From an uncultured Hyphomicrobiales bacterium (GTDB lineage: Bacteria; Pseudomonadota; Alphaproteobacteria; Rhizobiales; Beijerinckiaceae): a DNA stretch of 51,114 nt. The number at the start of each line of letters is the position of its first letter. Positions within the stretch are counted from its first letter, which is position 1. The position numbers and the translations under genes were made by a program. The DNA lies in assembly GCA_903825465.1 (NCBI GenBank), contig CAIKAR010000067.1, positions 1 through 51,114 of the forward strand. Direction: 5' to 3'. The notes below the pieces were generated by a model that ran no database searches, was not told the origin of the DNA, and saw only the letters and a list, made by a program, of their open reading frames with translations. Shown piece by piece: positions 50,454-51,114 of this stretch.

Positions 50454-51114
50454 TCAGTAACCCATGCCGCCGCCCGCGGGCATGGCCGGCTTGTCCGCCG
50501 GGGCCTCGCCAATCATCGCTTCGGTCGTGATGAGCAGCCCCGCCACTGAAGCGGCGTTCTGCAAGGCGACGCGCACAACCTTGGCCGGATCGACGATGCC
50601 CATCGCGATTGTGTCGACATACTCCTCCGTCTGGGCGTTGTAGCCGTAGGTCTCCGACTTGTTCTCGAAGATCTTGTTGACGACGACCGAGCCTTCGACG
50701 CCCGCGTTGTCAACGATCTGGCGCAGAGGCGCTTCAAGCGCCTTGAGCACGATCTGGATGCCGGCGGCGACCTCGGCGTTGTCGCTCTTCAGCTTGGCGA
50801 CCGCGCCCTTGGCGCGCAGCAGCGCGACGCCGCCGCCCGGAACGATGCCCTCTTCCACCGCCGCGCGGGTGGCGTTGAGCGCGTCGTCAACGCGGTCCTT
50901 CTTCTCCTTGACTTCGACTTCCGTCGCGCCGCCGACGCGGATCACCGCGACGCCACCCGCGAGCTTGGCGAGGCGCTCCTGGAGCTTTTCCTTGTCGTAG
51001 TCCGAGGTGGTTTCCTCGATCTGCGCCTTGATCTGCGAGACGCGGGCCTCGATTTCCTTCTTCTTGCCGGCGCCGTCGACGATGGTCGTGTTTTCCTTGT
51101 CGATGCGGACCTTC
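50454..51114 (-). CDS. groL: Chaperonin GroEL, C-terminal part (cut by window edge)
   Basis: The last ~220 residues of the 60-kDa chaperonin are visible: [98 protein letters not shown] and the tail [11 protein letters not shown]. All equatorial-domain motifs are normal, including the [14 protein letters not shown] block. groES, normally upstream, lies outside the window. Likely part of the RpoH regulon. Confidence 0.97.
   Translation of the reverse strand, partial: KVRIDKENTTIVDGAGKKKEIEARVSQIKAQIEETTSDYDKEKLQERLAKLAGGVAVIRVGGATEVEVKEKKDRVDDALNATRAAVEEGIVPGGGVALLRAKGAVAKLKSDNAEVAAGIQIVLKALEAPLRQIVDNAGVEGSVVVNKIFENKSETYGYNAQTEEYVDTIAMGIVDPAKVVRVALQNAASVAGLLITTEAMIGEAPADKPAMPAGGGMGY

Noticed and set aside
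50143-50460. 105-codon plus-strand frame between flgB and groL
   Set aside because: Runs through the groL terminator hairpin and into the groL stop, with no family pattern.
1-51114. tRNA, rRNA, CRISPR arrays and insertion sequences
   Set aside because: Looked for cloverleaf ends, regularly spaced repeats and transposase patterns; none was seen. Small RNAs without strong structure could be missed.

Overview
The window is high-GC DNA (by eye about two thirds G+C) from an alphaproteobacterium, most likely a member of the Hyphomicrobiales; I cannot fix the family. The pointers are a TrcR-type cell-cycle regulator, a TTAA-N7-TTAA (CtrA-type) site in front of flagellar genes, the order purA - membrane protein - rpoH, ornithine decarboxylase followed by a GNAT acetyltransferase, and a GroEL with an alphaproteobacterial Gly/Met tail. 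No rRNA, tRNA, CRISPR array or insertion sequence was seen. Both edges cut a gene: deoB on the left and groL on the right.

Layout. 1-4041: nucleoside salvage and DNA repair (deoB, a degenerate uracil phosphoribosyltransferase homologue, mutM) and a DHA2-type MFS exporter. 4118-8746: a Rieske oxygenase, a secreted amidohydrolase with an added C-terminal Ig-like domain, and a secreted fusion of a carboxypeptidase-regulatory-like domain, a c-type haem site and a Vgb-like propeller. 8789-15308: glyS (without glyQ), a YghU-type GST, a small membrane protein, CDP-diacylglycerol pyrophosphatase, a cysteine-cluster protein and an LVIVD-repeat protein. 15546-18587: a NEW3-domain protein with an ABC-2 transporter. 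18629-24034: an OpgD/G glucan protein, ornithine decarboxylase behind a long structured leader, a GNAT enzyme and a second Rieske oxygenase. 24054-31677: HdeD, a Bug-type binding protein, SulP, trcR, an Mrr-like nuclease and a DUF1007/NicO metal exporter pair.

31790-38584 is the most striking block. One minus-strand operon encodes a Bug-type binding protein, a cupin, a two-domain Cdc48-like AAA ATPase, a second cupin and a UbiD-type decarboxylase, followed by a PD-(D/E)XK-like DUF2161 protein. The ATPase has a His-rich N-terminus and a natural Glu-to-Gln change in its second Walker B motif. One cupin keeps its His ligands and the other has lost most of them. I propose that this is a dedicated ATPase-assisted decarboxylase/cupin system.

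38737-41384 is accessory DNA: a HigBA-type toxin-antitoxin pair with a probably leaderless toxin mRNA, then a visibly lower-GC two-gene module. That module pairs an unknown protein with an HTH-ImmA/IrrE peptidase behind a promoter built into a perfect 42-bp palindrome. 41618-46089 returns to core genes (purA, rpoH, a PilZ protein).

46175-49886 carries a dihydroxyphthalate-decarboxylase-like gene and then a deletion scar where the start of flgA is joined to the tail of a LysR regulator. An intact flgB-flgC-fliE-flgG run with an upstream CtrA-type box follows. The window ends in groL. Catabolic genes (two Rieske oxygenases, UbiD, cupins, binding proteins, Pht5-like) recur and suggest aromatic-acid metabolism; substrates cannot be told from sequence.
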